Shown: positions 60,667 to 64,000 of the stretch, one piece after another
Position numbering within the stretch: the stretch's first letter is position 1
Layout of the letters: each line of letters begins with the position of its first letter
Assembly (NCBI GenBank): GCA_018780365.1
Contig: JADMJR010000027.1
Coordinates: forward strand, 43,344 to 107,343
Reading direction: 5' to 3'
From: Acidovorax sp.
GTDB lineage: Bacteria > Pseudomonadota > Gammaproteobacteria > Burkholderiales > Burkholderiaceae_C
DNA length: 64,000 nt
Position numbers and translations under genes: made by a program
The notes under the pieces: generated by a model
Database searches by the model: none
Told to the model about the DNA's origin: nothing
What the model saw: the letters and a program-made list of their open reading frames with translations, nothing else

Positions 60667-62149
60667 AACGCGCCGCCAGGGACTTGTAGACCCCACAACC
60701 CACGTACAGATCGCCCACACGGCCGACATACGACATCTTGGTCTGCACGGCGCCCGTGGCCGGGTTGTTGATGTCGTACTCCACCCAGCCTGGGGCCTGG
60801 TCGGCCTGGGCGACGATGTCGCTCACCAGCCGGTCGCCCGCAATGCCCGGAATATCCTGCACCCGGGTGCCCACCTTGGCCGGGTTGCCCCCAAACGCCC
60901 GGTAGGTGCCCGCCGTGTCCAGCACAAACACATACATGTCCCGGTCGTGGTAGGGCTGGTTCTTGTCTGTCACGTTGCGCAGGAACTGGTCCTGCGAAGT
61001 GGTCTTGTGCAAGGCCGCAGCCCTCTGAACCAGCGCCACGGCCTCATCGGCCGTGCCCTGCTGCAGGCGGAACGCCGCCACCGCCTGCGACAGCGTGGAC
61101 GCGCGCTGCTCCAAGGCCTCGGCCTGCTGGACGGCGTGCCCCACCATCTGCGCGTTGTGCTGGGTAATCTGGTCCAGCTGCTGCACGGCCGAACTCACCT
61201 CGCTCAGCCCGGTGCTCTGCTCGGCGCTGGAGCCCGAAATCTCGGTCATGCTGGCGGCCACACTGCGGATGCCGCCGGCCATGTTGGCAATGCCATCGCC
61301 GGCCGAGCGGATCAACCCTGCGCTGGCTTCCACCTGGCTGACCGAGGCGCCGATCAGCTCGCGGATCTCGCGTGCCGCATCACCCGAGCGCTTGGCCAGG
61401 GTGCGCACTTCGCCCGCCACCACCGCAAAGCCCCGGCCCTGCTCGCCAGCCCGGGCCGCCTCCACGGCGGCGTTCAGCGCCAGGATATTGGTCTGGAACG
61501 CGATGCTGTCGATGACACCGATGATTTCGGTCATGCGGCGCGCGCCCTGCTGGATCGCCTCGACCGACTGCACGGCTCGGGCCATGGCCTCGGCCCCGGC
61601 ATCGGCGGCCTTGCGCACATCGGCCGCCCGAGCGTCGGCGCTCCGCGCAGTCTGGGCGTTGTTCTGCACGGCCGACGACAGCTGCTCCACGCTGGCGGCC
61701 GTCTGCTCCAGATTGGCCGCCTGCTGTTCGGTGCGGTCGGCCAGCGAGCGGTTGCCTTGCGCCAGACTCTGGCCCGCATGGGCTACCAGCGCCGCATTGC
61801 TGCGGATGTCGGCCACCATGGACGACAGCGTGAGCACCATCTGGTCAAGCGACTGCGCCATGGCGCCCACCTCGTCCTGGCCATAGACCCCCGCACGCGC
61901 ACTCAGATCACCGTTGGTGGTTTGCTCCATGGCGCGCGACAGCCCCGCCAGATCGGACGACAGGCTCAGGTACAGCGCCAGCAGCACATACAACAAGGCC
62001 ACTGCACCCACAGCCCCGCCCCACCCTGGCGCTGCGGCGGTGGCGGCCAGCACCACCGCGATCAAGACACCCAGCGTCGCCAGCTTGCCGGGCAGGTGCC
62101 ATCTGCGCATCCACCAGAGTCCGGGGCGCAGCGGTAGGAATCCAGACAT
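60665..62149 (-). CDS. Methyl-accepting chemotaxis protein with C-terminal Cache-like domain
   Basis: MCP hairpin core [58 protein letters not shown]; after it [88 protein letters not shown]. Confidence 0.93.
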   Translation of the reverse strand: MSGFLPLRPGLWWMRRWHLPGKLATLGVLIAVVLAATAAAPGWGGAVGAVALLYVLLALYLSLSSDLAGLSRAMEQTTNGDLSARAGVYGQDEVGAMAQSLDQMVLTLSSMVADIRSNAALVAHAGQSLAQGNRSLADRTEQQAANLEQTAASVEQLSSAVQNNAQTARSADARAADVRKAADAGAEAMARAVQSVEAIQQGARRMTEIIGVIDSIAFQTNILALNAAVEAARAGEQGRGFAVVAGEVRTLAKRSGDAAREIRELIGASVSQVEASAGLIRSAGDGIANMAGGIRSVAASMTEISGSSAEQSTGLSEVSSAVQQLDQITQHNAQMVGHAVQQAEALEQRASTLSQAVAAFRLQQGTADEAVALVQRAAALHKTTSQDQFLRNVTDKNQPYHDRDMYVFVLDTAGTYRAFGGNPAKVGTRVQDIPGIAGDRLVSDIVAQADQAPGWVEYDINNPATGAVQTKMSYVGRVGDLYVGCGVYKSLAAR

Positions 62150-62324
62150 CTTGTCTCCTGTTATCGTTCTTTCGAGTGGCAGATGCTATGCCCCAGCTCT
62201 TACGCTGGATTGACACGGGGACCAGGGCTGGCTGCAGGCAGTACCAGGCAACCCGCACCGCAGCAGTGCACGGCACCCTGGGCAGAGCCCCGTCGGCCAT
62301 GCCATTCGCCCATAATGTCGCTCC

Positions 62325-63530
62325 ATGAACCCCCTGCTCTCCCACCTCCAGCCCTACCCGTTCGAGCGGCTGCGACAACTCTTTGCGGGGGTGACCCCCC
62401 CGGCGGCTTACAGCCCCATCAGCCTGGGCATGGGTGAGCCGCGCCATCCTACACCGCAGTTCATCAAAGATGCATTGAGTAACAATCTGGGCGGACTGGC
62501 CAGCTACCCCGCCACGGCCGGAGAACCCCGGCTGCGCGAGGCCTTCACGCGCTGGCTGAACCAGCGCTACGCACTCACCCTGGATGCGGGCACCCAGGTC
62601 CTGCCCGTGAACGGTTCGCGCGAGGCACTGTTTGCCTTCGCCCAGACCATCATCGACCCCTCCCAAGGCCAGCCCCTGGTGGTCTGCCCCAACCCGTTCT
62701 ACCAAATCTACGAAGGCGCTGCGCTGCTGGCCGGCGCCCAGCCCTACTACGCGCCCAGCGACCCGGCACGCAACTTTGCGGTGAACTGGGACACGGTGCC
62801 CGCATCGGTGTGGGAACGCACGCAGCTGCTGTTTGTATGCTCTCCGGGCAACCCCACGGGCGCTGTGATGCCCCTTGGCGAATGGAGAAAACTCTTCGAG
62901 CTGAGCGACCGTTATGGTTTCGTGATCGCGTCGGACGAGTGCTATAGCGAGATTTATTTCCGCGACGAACCGCCCCTCGGGGGCCTGCAGGCCGCAGAGC
63001 AACTGGGCCGCCATGACTTCAAGAACCTGATCTCGTTCACCAGCCTGTCCAAGCGCAGCAACGTGCCCGGCCTGCGCAGCGGCTTTGTGGCGGGCGATGC
63101 CGCGCTGATCAAGGCCTTTTTGCTGTACCGCACCTACCACGGCAGTGCCATGAGCCCGATCGTGCAGGCGGCCAGCATTGCCGCCTGGGGCGACGAGCAG
63201 CATGTGGTGGAAAACCGCACGCGCTACCGCAAGAAATTCGCCCAGGTCACGCCCCTGCTGGCGGGTGTCATGGAGGTCGCCCTCCCGGACGCTGGTTTCT
63301 ACCTCTGGGCCAAGGTGCCCGATGCCCTGGGCATGACCGACGCCGAGTTCGCGCGGGCTCTCCTGGCTCAATACAATGTCACGGTGCTCCCCGGCAGCTA
63401 CCTGGCCCGCGAGGCCCAGGGCAGCAACCCCGGCGCCCAGCGCGTGCGCATGGCCCTGGTGGCCGAAACCGAAGAATGCGTAGAGGCCGCGCTGCGCATC
63501 GTGCAATTCATCCAATCCCGTACTGCCTGA
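62325..63530 (+). CDS. dapC: Succinyldiaminopimelate transaminase
   Basis: Fold-type I aminotransferase SPISLGMGEPRHPTPQFIKDAL...FVCSPGNPTGAVMP...SFTSLSKRSNVPGLRSGFVAGD, directly upstream of dapD. Confidence 0.93.
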   Translation: MNPLLSHLQPYPFERLRQLFAGVTPPAAYSPISLGMGEPRHPTPQFIKDALSNNLGGLASYPATAGEPRLREAFTRWLNQRYALTLDAGTQVLPVNGSREALFAFAQTIIDPSQGQPLVVCPNPFYQIYEGAALLAGAQPYYAPSDPARNFAVNWDTVPASVWERTQLLFVCSPGNPTGAVMPLGEWRKLFELSDRYGFVIASDECYSEIYFRDEPPLGGLQAAEQLGRHDFKNLISFTSLSKRSNVPGLRSGFVAGDAALIKAFLLYRTYHGSAMSPIVQAASIAAWGDEQHVVENRTRYRKKFAQVTPLLAGVMEVALPDAGFYLWAKVPDALGMTDAEFARALLAQYNVTVLPGSYLAREAQGSNPGAQRVRMALVAETEECVEAALRIVQFIQSRTA

Positions 63531-63561
63531 CCGACAGACATAGAGACTGACTGACAACAAC

Positions 63562-64000
63562 ATGACCCAACAACTGCAAACCATCATCGACAACGCCTGG
63601 GACAACCGCACCAGCCTCTCGCCCGCCGCCGCCCCCAAGGAGATCCAGGACGCTGTCGAGCACGTGATCGCCGAACTGAACAACGGCACGCTGCGCGTGG
63701 CCACGCGCGAAGGCGTGGGCCAATGGACCGTGCACCAGTGGATCAAGAAGGCCGTGCTGCTGTCCTTCCGCCTGAAGGACAACGAAGTCGTCAAGGCCGG
63801 TGACCTGGGCTTTTATGACAAGGTGCAGACCAAGTTTGCCCACCTGACCGAAGACGAAATGAAGGCCACCGGCGTGCGCGTGGTGCCCCCAGCCGTGGCC
63901 CGCCGTGGCAGCTTCATCGCCAAGGGCGCGATCCTGATGCCTTCCTACGTGAACATCGGCGCCTATGTGGGCGAAGGCACCATGGTCGACACCTGGGCCA
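63562..64000 (+). CDS. dapD: 2,3,4,5-tetrahydropyridine-2,6-dicarboxylate N-succinyltransferase, 5' part (cut by window end)
   Basis: [49 protein letters not shown]...[15 protein letters not shown]...[23 protein letters not shown]. Confidence 0.95.
   Translation, partial: MTQQLQTIIDNAWDNRTSLSPAAAPKEIQDAVEHVIAELNNGTLRVATREGVGQWTVHQWIKKAVLLSFRLKDNEVVKAGDLGFYDKVQTKFAHLTEDEMKATGVRVVPPAVARRGSFIAKGAILMPSYVNIGAYVGEGTMVDTWA

Noticed and set aside
62386-62401. GGGGGTGACCCCC hairpin and C7 run in dapC
   Set aside because: Short and within the coding N-terminus of an essential biosynthetic gene; no further support for regulation or slippage.
61908-63794. 628-aa minus ORF opposite dapC
   Set aside because: Shadow ORF over a clear aminotransferase gene.

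Overview
The window looks like a Comamonadaceae (Acidovorax-like) betaproteobacterial chromosome. This placement is inferred from gene content and repeat style; no search was run. About 1-17.92 kb is a mosaic accessory region: the 3' end of an IS3-family element, a Tn3-family transposase with a small tail ORF, a 'mobile mystery protein A'-like HTH protein, a phosphoesterase/HAD cluster, an arsB remnant, a MerR-controlled thiol/metal(loid) module, a truncated SMR gene and an orphan kfrA-like gene. It ends abruptly inside the 3' fragment of a MATE-family gene. From about 18 kb the content is core-like: an SDR gene and a short acyl-CoA-dehydrogenase-like gene, a MocR regulator, ccoG, a BigR-type persulfide module, a hybrid kinase/HD-GYP/double-REC cluster, bioB, a propionyl-/methylmalonyl-CoA operon, acyl-CoA ligase, alkB, dusA, divergent c-di-GMP and (p)ppGpp genes, phaZ, rsxB, an MCP, dapC and dapD (cut by the window end). 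The strongest non-gene signals are: (1) a GIY-YIG nuclease ORF bracketed on both sides by inverted pairs of a ~25-bp repeat and fused in frame to meaB through repeat-encoded sequence; (2) a second palindromic intergenic repeat family, one copy of which encodes the MeaB C-terminus; (3) a ~270-bp MITE-like element with 26-bp imperfect terminal inverted repeats whose edge forms the stop codon of an MCP gene; (4) operator-like palindromes at kfrA, the nucleotidyltransferase-fold gene, SDR, bigR and merR; (5) a C10 tract inside the hybrid kinase gene. No CRISPR array, rRNA or tRNA was recognised.
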